A DNA stretch of 64,000 nt. It comes from Hemileia vastatrix (taxonomy: Eukaryota > Basidiomycota > Pucciniomycetes > Pucciniales > Zaghouaniaceae). The notes beneath the pieces are model-generated. The model saw nothing but the letters and a program-made list of their open reading frames with translations. It was not told the DNA's origin and did not search any database. A program made the translations under genes and the position numbers. Location: NCBI GenBank assembly GCA_030280995.1, contig JASXTE010000004.1:14786501-14850500 (forward strand), given 5' to 3'. Below, piece by piece: positions 20,050-32,519 of this stretch; position 1 is the stretch's first letter, and each line of letters starts with the position of its first letter.

Positions 20050-21250
20050 TGAATTGACAACATATGGAAGGCCATCAAGGACTAATGAGTGAATACGTTA
20101 TCCCCAAATGTAAGTACAACAATATCATTTTTGAGAGATGTTTCCACATGAGCAGGGATCTATTAGACAGTATCTGTCAGGATCTAAAGTATTAGAACCA
20201 TTTTTGCCTATGGAAAGAGATAAGTTAAGAAATATTTCAACATACTAGTCATTATTTGATTCTCTTACATTTACTTAGGATTGCTGTGGCGAAGTGGGTT
20301 TGACACCAGAACAGAAAATGAAAGCTGTTCTGCAACAACTAGCATATAGTATTTCAGCTGATAGAACTGATGAGTATGTCTGTATTGGCAAAACTACTGC
20401 CCTGAGAGCTCTAAAGCACTTCATCAAAGATATAACTAGTTTATATGGAAAGGAGTTCTTACAAGAGCCTAATGTCATGAAAAAGAAAATTATATTGAGA
20501 GATTATGAAGAACGAGGATTTCCTGGATGTCTTGGTTTGATAGATGGGATGTACTGGGAGTGGAAAAATTGCCCAGAAGCTTGGGAAGGTCAATTTAAAT
20601 GAAAAGAAGGCACACCTACAATGATAATTGAGGCTGTGGTTAGCAAGATCCTGCATTTTTGGCATTTCTTTTTTGGAAATCCTGGAGCACTCAATGATAT
20701 CAATGTTATCCATAGAAGTAACATATTTGACAAATTATTGGCTGGTACTCAAGATGAGGTGCATTTCAAGATAAATAATCACCAATATAAAAATGTGTAT
20801 TACCTGGCAGACGGAATCTATCCTCCATGGTCCACGCTTGTCAAGACTATACCCCACACACAAGATGAAGCAAGTCAATAATTTGCCAAACTACAAGAAG
20901 CTTCACAAAAAGACATTGAGTGTGCCTTTGGAGTATTACCTGAGCATTTTAATATCATTAAACAGCCATGCCATCTATGGAGGAGAGAAATTGTCAATCA
21001 AATAATGACATGTTGTATAATATTACACAACATGATCATTGAGTCAAAATCTACAAAAAATCAATTCCTATCTAAAACACCCAAAATATTAAGTCAAGTG
21101 GTTGAAAGTCATCATGATCCTGCCTTGTTCAACAGTATATCTCATTATATGCAGAGGAGTCAATATCTAAGCAACTCAACTATCCACTTTCAACTATGTG
21201 AATATTTAAAAATTTATAACTTGGAAAGCAGTGAAACTGAAAATGAATAG
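20050..21250 (+). pseudogene. Harbinger-type transposase, ALP1/'plant transposon protein'-like (element C)
   Basis: The N-terminal part is readable from about 20100 (NNIIFERCFHMSRDLLDSI). An acceptor-like TTACTTAG at 20272-20279 precedes the main exon. Domain signatures are GLTPEQKMKAVLQQLAYSI, GFPGCLGLIDGMYWEWKNCP, FFGNPGALNDINV, YYLADGIYPPW and DIECAFGVL, ending with CCIILHNMIIE. The expected triad Asp (LIDGM), Asp (LADGIY) and Glu (IECAF) is present, but the frame is cut by TGA at 20600 and a frameshift near 20880. It belongs to a different Harbinger branch from the element at 7603-14823. The convergent partner is the NAM/Myb-like gene at 23514. Confidence 0.88.
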
Positions 21251-21273
21251 TAATTCAAAAAAAGTTTAATTAA

Positions 21274-23513
21274 TTAAAAAATCTAGAGAATATATGTCTA
21301 GTTGAAAAAATTTCATACCTTTATATTATATAAGTCCTATGTTTTTTTCCATTTAAAATACATGAAATATTATTACTTAATTATTTAAAATTTGATAAAA
21401 CCCAAAAAATAAATTAATTTTTTTGTATTTAATTTTATCTGAAATGTAAAGGTAATTAGCTTAAACTGCTTTCCAATTAAGAAAAAAAAATAAGATTAAT
21501 GCTTACCTTTATATATTTTGTTGAGTGTCAATTTTTGTTAAATTTAATATATATAAGTATAGCATAGATTATATAAATATTATTTAAGTAGAGTTGAGCT
21601 CAAAAAATAATATGAATAAATCTTTAGAAACAAATAAAAGGCAATAATATAATATTGGGTCATTGCATAAAAAATTATTGGGTCATTGGTTAATAAATTA
21701 TTACACTCTATATTAAGATATTGGGTCATTGGTTAATATATTATTAAACTGTTTATTAAATTATTTAGTTGTTGGATAATATATAAATACACTGTATATT
21801 AAATTCTTGAGTCATTGGAAAATATTCTATATTGTTATTAGAAGATACTTTAAATTACAAGGTATGAGGAGGGAATGTTCCACAGAACAACCCTCCTTAT
21901 ATATAGCAAGAGAACCCTGTATGGCCAGTCTTTTCTAGAGGGGCTACTTGAGGAAAATATTCCTCACTCCTGGTAGGTTGGGGCAGGCAGGTTTCCGATA
22001 AAAAGAACCTAAAAAAAGAAAGTAAAAAAAAAACTTACCAAAAATAAGAGAGAGCCAAAGGAAATATTGTTAACAAAATAAAAAAAAATTACCTCCTAAA
22101 AAGAAGGGTGAGACAAGGAAAAGTAAAAAAAAAAGTAATACAAATTAAAGATAAGAAAAAAAAATTAGCTACTAAAAAGAAGAGAGAGGCAAAGAAAAGT
22201 ACAAAAAAAAATTATTAAGAGGCCAAAAAATAAAATTACCACCTAAAAAGAAGGGTGAGCTGAAGAAAAGTACAAAAAAAAAACAAGTTACCAAGAGGTC
22301 AAGGAAAGAGAAAATACAAAAGAAAAACAAATTAAAGATAAGGCAAAAAATTATTTACCTCCTAAAAAGAAGAGAGAACTGAAGGATAATAAAAACTTTT
22401 TAGTATATAAATAATTTTTTGCCTTATCTTCCATTTGTTTTTCATTTTTTTATTATTGTTTTCTTTTGCCTCTCTCTTCTTTTTAGTATGTATTTTTTTT
22501 TTGGCCTCTTGGTAATTTTTTTTTTTGTACTTTTCTTCAGCTCACCCTTCTTTTTAGGAGATAATTATTTTTTTGGCCTCTTGGCAATTTTTTTTTTTGT
22601 ACTTTTCTTTGCCTCTCTCTTCTTTTTAGTAGCTAATTTTTTTTTCTTATCTTTAATTTGTTTTTCTTTTTTTTTCTTTTCTTCGGCTCACCCTTCTTTT
22701 TAGGAGGTAATTTTTTTTCTTATATTTAATTTTTTTTATTTTGTTAATGATCTTTCCTTCAGCTTTCTCTTATTTTTGGTAGGTAAGTTTTTTTTGCTTT
22801 CTTTTTAATTTGATTTTCTTTTTTTTAGGTTCTTTTTATCAGAAACCTGTGTTCCCCAATCTACCAGGAGTAAGGCATATTTGCCTTAAGTGGCCCATCT
22901 AGACACGACTTGCCAGTGGAAAAGCGACTGGACATAGAGGGTCCTCTTGAAATGTATTAGGAGGGTTGTTCTTCAGAACATTCCCTCCTCATTCCATGTA
23001 ATTTAAATTATCTTCTAATAAAAATATAAAATATTTTCCAACAGCTCAAAAATTTAATATACAGTGTATTAATATATTATCCACAACTAAATAATTTAAT
23101 AAACAATTTAATAATATATTAACCAATGACCCAATATTATATTATTGCCTCATATTTGTTTCTAAAGATTTGTTCATATTGCTTTTTGATCTCAACTCTA
23201 TTCAAATAATATTTATACAATTTATGTTTTACTTATATATATTAAATTTCACAAAAAATTATTCTCAAAAAAATATTTAAAGGTAAGCATTAATCTTAAT
23301 TTTTTTTCTTAATTTGAAAGCATTTTAAGCTAATTATCTTTTCATTTCAGATAAAATTAAATACAAAAAAAATTAATTTATTTTTTGGGTTTTATCAAAT
23401 TTTAAATAATTAAGTAATAATATTTCACATATTTTAAATGGAATAAAACATAGGACTAATAAAATATATGTATTGGATTTTTTTACAAGTAGACATATTC
23501 TGTAGATTTTTTA
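21274..23513. repeat. 2.2-kb imperfect palindrome between the convergent genes of element C
   Basis: The left arm from about 21274 is the reverse complement of the right arm to about 23513, with the centre near 22370-22397. Matches extend over the whole length. Outer parts share AAAAAATCTA.AGAATAT and the GGGTCATTGGTTAATA stretch; middle parts share GAGGAGGGAATGTTC..GAACAACCCTCC. The inner ~430 bp of each arm are tandem modules of about 55-80 bp (for example CTCACCCTTCTTTTTAGGAG). It fills nearly all the space between the two stop codons. Confidence 0.88.
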
Positions 23514-24330
23514 TTAAGACCTACCACTGCACCACCTTTTTTTTACATCTTCTTTCATTTTATATAAAGTCTCCATATCATCAGCATCACATAAATTATT
23601 TTCTTTCAGAATTAGAAGCTGTTTAATCTCACTGCTCCTCATCTCACAGTCTGAATTCTCCAAATTTATTCTCTTATTTTGCTGATTAATTTTCATATTT
23701 TTTTCCTCAAGTTCAAGTTTTTTTTTGTCAAGAATGAGTCTTTCCTTTTGAATTAAGATTTTCTCTTTTTTGAGTTCAAGTTGGTCTTGAGATATGTTGA
23801 GTTGTTTTTCTGATATACCTAATTTTTCTCCAGCTAACTCATTACTATCAAACATAGATTCAATTCTTTTTCCAGCCATTTCATTGTAAGGTGAAAACCC
23901 TTCTTTCTTTTTGGCTTCCAAAGATTCTACATGTCAGTGCTTTTTTTCTGCCTTCTGATCAAGAGGACATACATTATATGATGGAGTAGTTAAGGCAGGA
24001 AAGCTGCTTGATTCCATTTGTGTGCTTGTCTCACTAGAAAAAGTCTGTACACACAATCTTTTTGTACTTAAACTTGTGTCTAAAGGGGCCATTCTTTGTG
24101 CACTTGAAGAACTGTCTAAAGGTGAGTTTTTGTTAGGCTCTAAACCCCATTTCCCAGCAAACTTTAGTTTCTCCCAAGCTAATAAGCTCTTGAATGTAGT
24201 TTTACATTGATCTTGATAGATTGAAAATGCACTTTGGATCCAATTGCTTGGACTTGTTCCACTGGGTGTATTTCTCTTGATACCATGATATGTAGCACTA
24301 AATTTAAGAGATGATGTGCTTAAGGCTTAC
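23514..24330 (-). pseudogene. NAM/Myb-like partner protein of element C
   Basis: On the minus strand from about 24280 it reads NWIQSAFSIYQDQCKTTFKS, LLAWEKLKFAGKW, then a Ser/Thr-rich linker, a TGA at 23936-23934, and a coiled coil (KLGISEKQLN.., QLELKKEKIL.., KKLELEEKN) to the stop at 23514. This layout is typical of the DNA-binding second protein of ALP1-type Harbinger elements (NAM-associated C-terminal family). The N-terminal exon(s) upstream of 24330 were not recovered. The TGA makes this copy inactive. Confidence 0.7.
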
Positions 24331-26569
24331 CATTTAGTGTTAGATAGAGGTTCTATTAGCTATTATTCAGTTTTTAGGTATTGTAGTAGTAGTAATCAAA
24401 ACTTTACAGACCTGATTTCAATCTGTTAAAAATCTCTGTAGTGCAGTTTACTATGAGCATTAAAGTGTGCTTCTATTTTCTTGTAAAATGTTTTGCCTGA
24501 CTGTTAAGTAGAAAACTTGGGTTTATTGCTAACTGATATCTAAGATACTGCTAGTTGTTTTTCATCCTAGGGGTTCCAGTTTGGAGATCTCTTTTTCCTA
24601 GGATTGTTTGACATTTTTGGTTGAGAATAGGTTTCAAGTAGTTTATAGTAGTGCAAATAGAGGAAGTTTGGTGATGAGTAGTGAGTAAAGTGATTTGAAA
24701 AGATAATTTGTGAAAAAGTGGTGGAATAAAGGGTGCAATTAAGTATGTAGAGAGAAACGCAAAATGAAAAAAAATTGGCAGGTAGAGGTGCAACTTAATG
24801 ATGCAAAGTAAGTATCTGTAAGTATATATACTTACTAGTACCCAAAATTTACTGAAATGAATAGCTAATGTGAGGTGTAAATGACATGGTGCCGGAATAT
24901 GCATCAAAGTAATAGTTAAGTATGCATGGAGTGGGGTGTTACCAAAACAGTGGTAGATGCCCTAAGTAACAATTATTTTTGGCACTTAAAGGTCTTAGGT
25001 GGATCTTAAGTGCAAAAAACAACTTTTTTGTAACTGTTGCACAACTGTTTCATAATTTTTGCACCTTATGGCAAAAAAAACATGTGCTTTAGTGTAATCA
25101 AATGAGCAAAGTTGCTTGAGTAGCTTCTGTAATTTACAAAACCTCATGCCACTTTTTTTGACTCATCCATTATCTACTGAAGCCAGACAAGCCTCATTGA
25201 TCACTTATCCATTTTTTTCCCTCTCTTCACACAACAATAGCCACTACTATGCATTAAATTACTACATATATTTGAATCAAACACTTCAGCCACACCCTCT
25301 CATCTATAATAGCTCAATAATAACTCAGTTATGTTGATTGAATATAAGAAAAAAAGGTCTCCTAATTGACACCCCCAAGAAGAACAACTTGCTCTGTCAT
25401 GGATAAGCATCAGTGAGCAACCCGGGTGCTCCACATTTCACTTACAGTCCTCTGTGTCCAATACACATTATGTAGCTGTATATTGTTAGAAATTTTAAGA
25501 AATAAAGTTTTCCCAATGCAAAATGGTGGTGAAACATGGTTGAGTTGTAAGTAGTATTTGTATTATAGTAATCTTTCACTAGCTGGTGATGTCTATCAAT
25601 AAGATTGAAATTAATAAATAATTTTTATGGGCTTCATAACTTGACTTCATTGAATCTAAAAGATCTTCTTCTTCAATAGATTTTAGTTCATCTGTAATGT
25701 GCATGAATCTTTGTGCCATGTTATTGAGGATGTGTGTATATGAGTTGAAGTATGAAATGGGTGTACTAGTAGTTATTGAATGAGTTACATGATTGATGGA
25801 TATTTTTTAAAGTGTGTTTAGCTAAAGAATTTGCATATGGCTGACGAATAAAGCAATTAAGTAAAAAATGGCAGCATAAAAATGCATATAGCTAATAAAT
25901 ATTTTCTGAAACAGCTGGGGATGCTCTTTGTCAGCTGTGCAAACCACAGTCTATATGCAAGAACCACATGATAGCTTAGCACAGTGGCTGGACAAATTTT
26001 TGGCCACTTTTTATTTTGACATTGCTCTCACAATCAGGACACATCAACCACTAGGAAAGTAATTATTATCACTGAAGAGACAATGTAGAATCTGAATATT
26101 ATATTAGATTTCTATTTCACTCACTTGTTTTTGATATATCTTTCTGTGTAGAAAAGAAATATGGAAAAAAATTCCATCACCAAGGGGTGAATCCACCTTC
26201 ATCTTAAACACATGCTTCCATTCTTGCCAGAAGATTTTTTTTGTTATATTCAGCAGTTATTTGGCAGACAGTGGTGCAGGGAAAATCTATATTGCAACAT
26301 ATGGTACTTTCAGAGACACTTGTGAGTGCCATTCCTGCAACTAAACCCCTCTTTCCTAGTGTGAGTTGCTTCTTTGAGGTGGTAGGGTTTTAAAACCTAA
26401 GAGGGAAGACTACTAATAGCACTAGAACTAGCCTAAGACAGGACCTACTAGGTTGGTACTGCCAACAGTGAGGGTTAAAATTATTGGAGACTAAGAAGTA
26501 ACTGAATTACTTAGTAAGTTGTCCAATGAGGAGCACCCCACAGTGCTTGCCCCATAAGACCCCCCTATG
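24331..26569. other. No supported gene
   Basis: AT-rich DNA with only short open frames (24551-24907 -, 25116-25337 +) lacking any recognised domain. The right end of element C should lie here, but no clear TIR partner was found. Confidence 0.4.
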
Positions 26570-27740
26570 CAATATTCCTTGCTCCCACCTATTAAAATGT
26601 ATAGTTCCCACAGCACTCCTCCTCCTTTCTTCTCAACTCATATCCTAACATTACCCCCACTTTTACCCTTCCTGCCCCCTGTGATCCTTCTCAAATCCCC
26701 CTTAGCATTATTAAAGTTGTCTACTGGCTTCCAAGACCTATCTCCTACTCCATAAACTCTCTTGTGCATCAAATACTGAACCTTTCCCCTGTACACCTGC
26801 TTAGAAATAAAATTTTCCACTTCAAAATCCTCTTCATTTCCAACAAAGACTGGCACTGGTGGCTCTTCTGGGCATCCTGGTATTGTATATTCTTAGCACT
26901 TTGTGAGTACTGAGATATTGAATACTGGGTGCACTTGTCTAATCAAATTTGGTAGTTCCAGTTTGTACTCTGAGTCAGATATATTTCATTTGAACTTAAA
27001 TGAGCACACCTTCCTGTGATCTAGTTTGGTTCTTGGGCATAATGTAGAGATGATTCATGATCTTAGTCAAACCTAGTCACCTACCTGTAGTACAAGATTT
27101 TGAGTCTTCATTTGATCATGATGGTGCTTTCTTGACTGTTGGGATAGCTTGAACACTGCTTCTAATGACTGATGTATACTCAGTATTTTTTGAATTTTAT
27201 CTTTGGCTTCTGGAACTTGCAACATTTATGGGGTACCAATTGAGAATTTTGGGTGGTATCAATAGTTGGCATAGAAGGGTGACATGCCAGTTGCTGAATG
27301 TGTCTGGTTGTTTTATGAGAATTCAGCCAAATGTGGAAGCTGCACCCAATCATCTTGCTGATAGTTAATGAAGTGGAGTAGGTATTATTCAATTGCCTTA
27401 TTCAATATCTCAGATTGCCTGTCAGTCTGCAGATTTCACACTGTCGATGAAATGGGCTTAATGTTTTTTTGCTCAAAAATTCCCTTCAACAACTTAGAGT
27501 CGAAAGTACTTCCCATGTCTGATAATATACTTTCAGTAAACCAATGTAACTTCCATACATGAGCTACAATTAAGTCTGAAATACCCTCTTATGTAACCTT
27601 GGTAGTGGTGGGGACGGAGTGCACCATCTGGTGCAGTGTTCAACTACTTTGAGGATAGCATTCTTTCCTTGAGACTTGGGTAACTCCTCTATAAGATCAT
27701 AAGAGAGTTCCTTCCATGGATGCTTGCACAGTGGGAAAAG
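26570..27740 (-). pseudogene. Ty3/Gypsy chromovirus integrase and chromodomain, decayed
   Basis: Read on the minus strand, it shows IEELPKSQGKNAIL, then a weak core, then QTDRQSEILNKAIE with the catalytic Glu. It continues with DDWVQLPHLAEF, HSATGMSPFYANY, the integrase C-terminus (YKLELPNLIRQVHPVFNISV), and finally a chromodomain (DFEVENFISKQVYRGKVQYL, GVGDRSWKPVDNFNNAKG). Many stops and frameshifts are present. An LTR-like sequence abuts its 5' side at 27743. Confidence 0.85.
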
Positions 27741-27742
27741 AT

Positions 27743-28150
27743 TGTGAAATAGATGTTGCGTTCAGTTTTTGGTCCCAGGGAACACTTCTGGGTCTTTTCT
27801 ATGAAGTGGCCCTGTTTTAACACAATTAGAGTGACTCTGGTTGTGCTCACAATTATTTTTATTTTTCTTTCATTGGAAACCTTCATGCTGGTGTCTTTCC
27901 TCCTCTTCTCTCATCAATTGTAAGTTTTTTCTATTGTCCCTTCTCCTCTTTCTGATTTACCTAATATCCTACTCTAACTCCTTCTCTCTCCCCTCATTCT
28001 GCCTCTGTCTTTCTTCCTCTCGCTTCACCACCTGTCATCCTTCTTACCTCACTCTGTCACTGATTTTTGCTCTACACAATTCTTCTCTTTATCTTGAATG
28101 TTTCTCATCTCTCCTCAGCACATTCCTAAATCCACCTTTGGTAAGAAAAT
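27743..28150 (+). repeat. LTR-like block, family shared with 46.1-46.6 and 51.7-52.1 kb
   Basis: It begins TGTGAAATAGATGTTGCGTT after a purine run (GTGGGAAAAGA). It matches the reverse complement of 51,700-52,146 (CAGTTTTTGGTC, GGTCT.TTTCATGAAGT..CCCTGTTT) and of 46,130-46,606 in its later part (CCTAATATCCTACTCTAACT). This is probably a Gypsy LTR joined to, and partly forming, the long inverted repeat. Confidence 0.65.
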
Positions 28151-29600
28151 AAATATCATAAAAAAATTTACATCAAATATAATAGCAAGGCTTATGCCTA
28201 ATAAAAATAGGCTAACACACCATAAGCTACATGATTATTAAACATGAAAAATTGCACAAATAGTTCTGGTTCATGAGATTTGAAAATTTGCCAGTATACT
28301 TCATTAAAAAAATGGAGTGCAGCAAAAACTGAACTAAGTCATGCTAACTTCGAAATTGTTTGATAAAAAAATGCTATTCCCTAAGATGTTTGGCAAAAGT
28401 AATGCTGTTTTCTATAACAAAACATGAGATTATCAATGTATGTTAAGAAACCAATTGTTTTCAGCATTTATAATTTACATGTTCAATGACAGATTGGGAC
28501 AACTAACATCAACCAAGCCGCTTGCTGAAAAATCATTAATGATTTAGAGTTACATCATTTTTGTCCCTTCATGTAATAGTCAAATGTCAAAATTTATAAT
28601 GGCAAATGTACATTTTTCTTGCCCAACATATCTATGCAATATGCAACATGATATTGAATACTCAAATATAGCCCTCTAAGTGTATTCAAATAAATGTGTC
28701 AACTCAAAAAAAAACCAATCAATATCAAAAAACATTTGTTAAATAAATACAAAGAAAATTGAATAAAAAACTTATAAAATTGTGAAAATCATTATCTTCA
28801 TCAAATACATCAATTTCAAAAAATTCAAAAAGGTCATAAAAATAAAAAAAATAAAAAAAAATAAAAAAAAATCATAAAGATAAAAAAAATAATACAATAA
28901 AAAAAATCAAAAAAGATTAAAAAAATCAAAAAAAAAAATCAAAAAAAATCAAAAAAAAAAAATCAAAAAAATCAAAAAATATTATAAAAAATTCTAAAAA
29001 TCATATAAATCAAATCCAAAAAATCAAAAAAAAAAAATTAAAAAATAAAAATAAAAAAATAGAAAAATAAAAAAAAGATGAAAAAAAATTAAAACAAAAA
29101 AATTATAAAAAATAATGATGAAAAATTGAAAAATATCACCAAAAATAAAAAAAATAAAAAAGATAAAGAATCAAAAAAAATTAAAAAGATAAAAAATAAA
29201 AATAAAAATCATAAGAATCATAAAAATTATAAAAGAAATAAAATCAATATATTTAAAACAATCAAAATAATAAAAAAAAGACAAAAATTATTAAAAATTA
29301 ATAAAATTAATAAAAAAATTAAAATGATCAAAAAAACAAAATAAAACAAAAAAATCTAATGAAACAAAAACATCATAAAGATTATAAAAAATTTAAAAAA
29401 TCATAAAAATAAAAAAAATAAAAAAATTTCAAAAAAATTTTAAAACTCAAAAAATGATAATAATCAAAACTTTCAAAAAAGTTAATAATCAAACAAATAA
29501 AAAAAATAAAAAATTTCAAAAAATTACACAAATATTAAAAATAAAAAATTTCAATTTTTTTATAAAAATCATAAATTTCCAAAAAATTATAAAAATGATG
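27743..29600. repeat. Left arm of a long inverted repeat
   Basis: 28150-28850 is an inverted copy of 45,000-45,960 (for example AACCAGAACTATTTGTGCAA in the right arm and its complement at 28247-28275). The A-rich tract 28800-29600 faces the T-rich tract 44,250-44,990. Inner limits are uncertain because of the simple sequence. Confidence 0.8.
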
Positions 29601-30430
29601 AAACAAAAAAAATAAAAAACTGTATGAATCATACAGTTCATAAACTCTATGAGAATATTATTAAATGGAAAAATCTTGAAAGATGTACACCAGAAAAAAA
29701 CATGGGCACCTGATAGCAGGTTCCAATCCCCATCTTTGATTTAACCCAATTTCATCTCAGCTGTAATTCTTCTGGAAAGACTGCACACTGAACCATGAGC
29801 ACACTAGCTTGTGCAATATCAAATCAAATTTATTCTTAAATCAAAACTTAATATAGGGATAGGCACCTCCCGGCAGGTGCCACTAAATTTTTTGTGGTGA
29901 TAAGGCTACTTCAATTTATTTTGTTTTGTGTTGGAGAAAAGTATAAGATGGTAAAATAAAAAAATATTAAAAAAATGTAAAAAAACAAAAATATAATAAA
30001 ATAAAAAAATAAAAAAGATAAAAAAGATAAAAAAAAATGGAAATCATTAAAATTATAAAAAATATAAAAGCAATAAAATCCATAAAATTAAAAAAATCAA
30101 ATAATAATAAAAAAATTAAAAATTATTAAAAATTAACAAAAAAAATTAAAAAAATTAAAAAGATCAAACAAAAACATCATAAAGTTTATAAAGAATTCAA
30201 AAAATCATAAAAATAAAAAAAATAAAAAAATAAAAAAAAATTACAAAAATCAAAAAATGATAATAATCAAAACATTTAAAAATATCATAAATCAACAAAT
30301 TTAAAAAATCAAAAATTAAAAAAAATTATATAAATAAAAAAATAAAAGATTTCAATTTTTTTAAAAAATCATTAATTTTCAAAAAATTATAAAAATACTG
30401 AAATAAAAAAAATAAGAAACTGTATGAATC
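28800..30430. repeat. A-rich simple sequence (AAAAATCAAAAAAT-type)
   Basis: Two A-rich blocks (28800-29620 and 29940-30420) are each followed by the same ~60-bp sequence with AAACTGTATGAATCAT and GGAAAAATCTTGAAAG. This indicates a ~0.8-kb direct duplication. Open frames here (29126-29344) are lysine-rich artefacts. Confidence 0.8.
29687..29899. mobile_element. MITE-like element with ~45-bp terminal inverted repeats, copy 1
   Basis: Left end CACCAGAAAAAAACATGGGC then ACCTGATAGCAGGTTCCAAT. The right end on the complement is CACCACAAAAAATTTAGTGG then CACCTGCCGGGAGGTGCC. Each terminus also contains a small hairpin (CACCTG..CAGGT). Confidence 0.65.
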
Positions 30431-31549
30431 ATAAAGTTCTTAAAATTTATGAATATTTTATGGGTTGGAAAAATCTTGAAAGCTATATGGCCACCTCAAT
30501 TTATTTTTTTTATGTTGAAGCAAAGTACAAGGTGTTAAAATTTTCAGAATCTTTATCCTTCATTTTTTGTGTTGTCTGAAATTATGTGAGTTGGTATTCA
30601 TATAAATGAATATTTTAAAAGTTTATCTTTGAATATTCTGTACATTTTCTTATATTTTTATAATGCATTATAAAGACAGTTTAAATGCTCATTTTTTGGA
30701 GCCTGTATTATTACTTATGGTCATTATATGGCTTTACTCAGAATATATCACAATTTTTTTTTAATTTTATGTGTAAGTATGATGTACAATGTTTATTAAG
30801 AGTCTTATTTAGTATTTACTAAGGTTTGATGAACAAATGCATTCCTGTTTATTAGATTTTAATAAGACTTTTTTACAAGCCATTTTTTAAAATATGAAAC
30901 TCATTCATCTATGTCTATAACTATCAAATAAAATCTGGATGTGGAATTGACTTAATCTTTAATAAAAGCATATTTGGAATATCAAGTGACTAAAATAATT
31001 TTATATATCAAAAATTGAAATTATGATTACCCCATGAAAGAAAAATTATTTTATAATGTTTTAAGTAGTTTTAATTCATGCTCCCTTTATAATCCTGTGT
31101 AAAATTGAAAATCTGATGATGTTAACTTGGTGAAAAATTTTATTACTTGAGGAATGTTATATGTTTTAGTTTTAGTTTTGTTGATATATTCAGTGCATAT
31201 TTTTTATTTTTTATTTCTTTTAAATGTATCTTCAGATTTAGATTTATTTATTTGGGTTTTTAATCTTTCTTTTAATTTACTTTGTAAAATTAGTTTATTT
31301 ATGGATTTTTTGATTTTTTTCTTCAATCCACATTTTTCCTTTTTCAAGTTTTTTAAGTAGAGTTAAGAGGTGTTATTAAATTAATTCATTCCACCAATTA
31401 ATTACTAGAAGATTAAAGTAAAAATAAACCTATTTCATTCCATCATTTTTTTGACAATAAATGTGTTCTTTGGTTTAGGACATTTTATAGTTTGAGTTTA
31501 ATCAGAATTTTATTTTTTTGGGGGATCCTCCATTATTACTGAAAATTAG

Positions 31550-31700
31550 GGTATTAGAATTAAATAAATGATTTTTTTACTTTCTTACCACCAGCCCAGA
31601 ATCTAGTAGATATGAAGCTTCTTCCACTAATAATGTCAGATCTGGGTAAGAATAAGAGTGTATCCCCAGTTCTGTAAGGTAGATTTTTAATCCCACTCAG
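31550..31700. repeat. Relic of a Harbinger subterminal region
   Basis: TTTCTTACCACCAGCCCAGA, CTTCTTCCACTAATAATGTC and AGATCTGGG follow the order of 14706-14772 in Harbinger copy A (TTCTTATCCACTAGCCCCAG, AATCTTCCGCAATTAATAAT, GATCCCGGG). Diverged and without coding sequence. Confidence 0.5.
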
Positions 31701-31895
31701 TTTTTGAATTTATGTATCATTTTTATTCCATAAGCTATTTAAATTTTTTATTTTAGTTTTTCAGCTTTATTTTTGGGTTCTTTTTGTGAGTCACATTATA
31801 TTCTGGTGTATTTGATTAAATTTTATTATCAGCCAAGGGTTTCCCAAAATTTAGTGAATATGCACCATTATTACATCAAAAATATGCATAAGACA

Positions 31896-32106
31896 TACAG
31901 CATAAAAAAATCTGCAGCCTTCTAGCAGATAAAATTCCTTAAATTCATTTTTGGTTCAAGAATAACTGATATTTGATGCCATGTGAGTTGGAATTGACAG
32001 TGTTTAGTTTGCAGTCCTCTATGAAGAATCACAGCTGATCCAAAACTAAATTAAATCAAATATAAGTATTGGAACCTGATATCAGGTGCTCAACTTTTTT
32101 TCTGGT
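31896..32106. mobile_element. MITE-like element, copy 2
   Basis: The right end on the complement reads CCAGAAAAAAAGTTGAGCAC then CTGATATCAGGTTCCAAT, like the left end of the element at 29687. The left end (CAGCATAAAAAAATCTGCAG..AGCAGAT) is more diverged. Confidence 0.55.
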
Positions 32107-32519
32107 AATATGATAATAGTTAAAAACATAAAATGAGTTAGCCAAGCAATACTGGTATATGGGCATTTTATAGATTGTGTAATTCAATCAGTGGGTAGAA
32201 AATAGTACTGGAAATTTTGTTTTTGCATACAACAAACACATAACTAAATTTTTTACAATGATTTAACTCAAAATCATGCATCAAAAACCTGTAGATTAGT
32301 TTTATGATGGCACATATTGCATATACCACAAAATATTCAAGGTGGAATTGCTATAAATTAAGCAACCTTGAACTCTAAGTAACCCACAAATGAAATACAA
32401 GTTGAGGTATTAATGAAAAAAATTGATACTAAGGGTCAAAACTTACTTATAATACTTGAAGTTGAATCAAAACTTCATTGAAGTTACATTTTGTTTCAAT
32501 TTTAAGTCTTTCATTAGTA

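Larger units (their letters stand above)
30431..32519. other. No supported gene apart from MITE and relic
   Basis: AT-rich spacer of the long inverted repeat. Short open frames (such as 31154-31360) look like low-complexity hydrophobic artefacts. Confidence 0.4.

Noticed and set aside
22419..22703. Phe-rich 94-codon frame looking like a membrane protein
   Set aside because: It is T-rich modular repeat DNA in the right arm of the palindrome; hydrophobicity follows from TTT codons.
29126..29344. Lys/Asn-rich 72-codon frame
   Set aside because: Simple A-rich repeat with no conserved composition beyond AAA/AAT codons.
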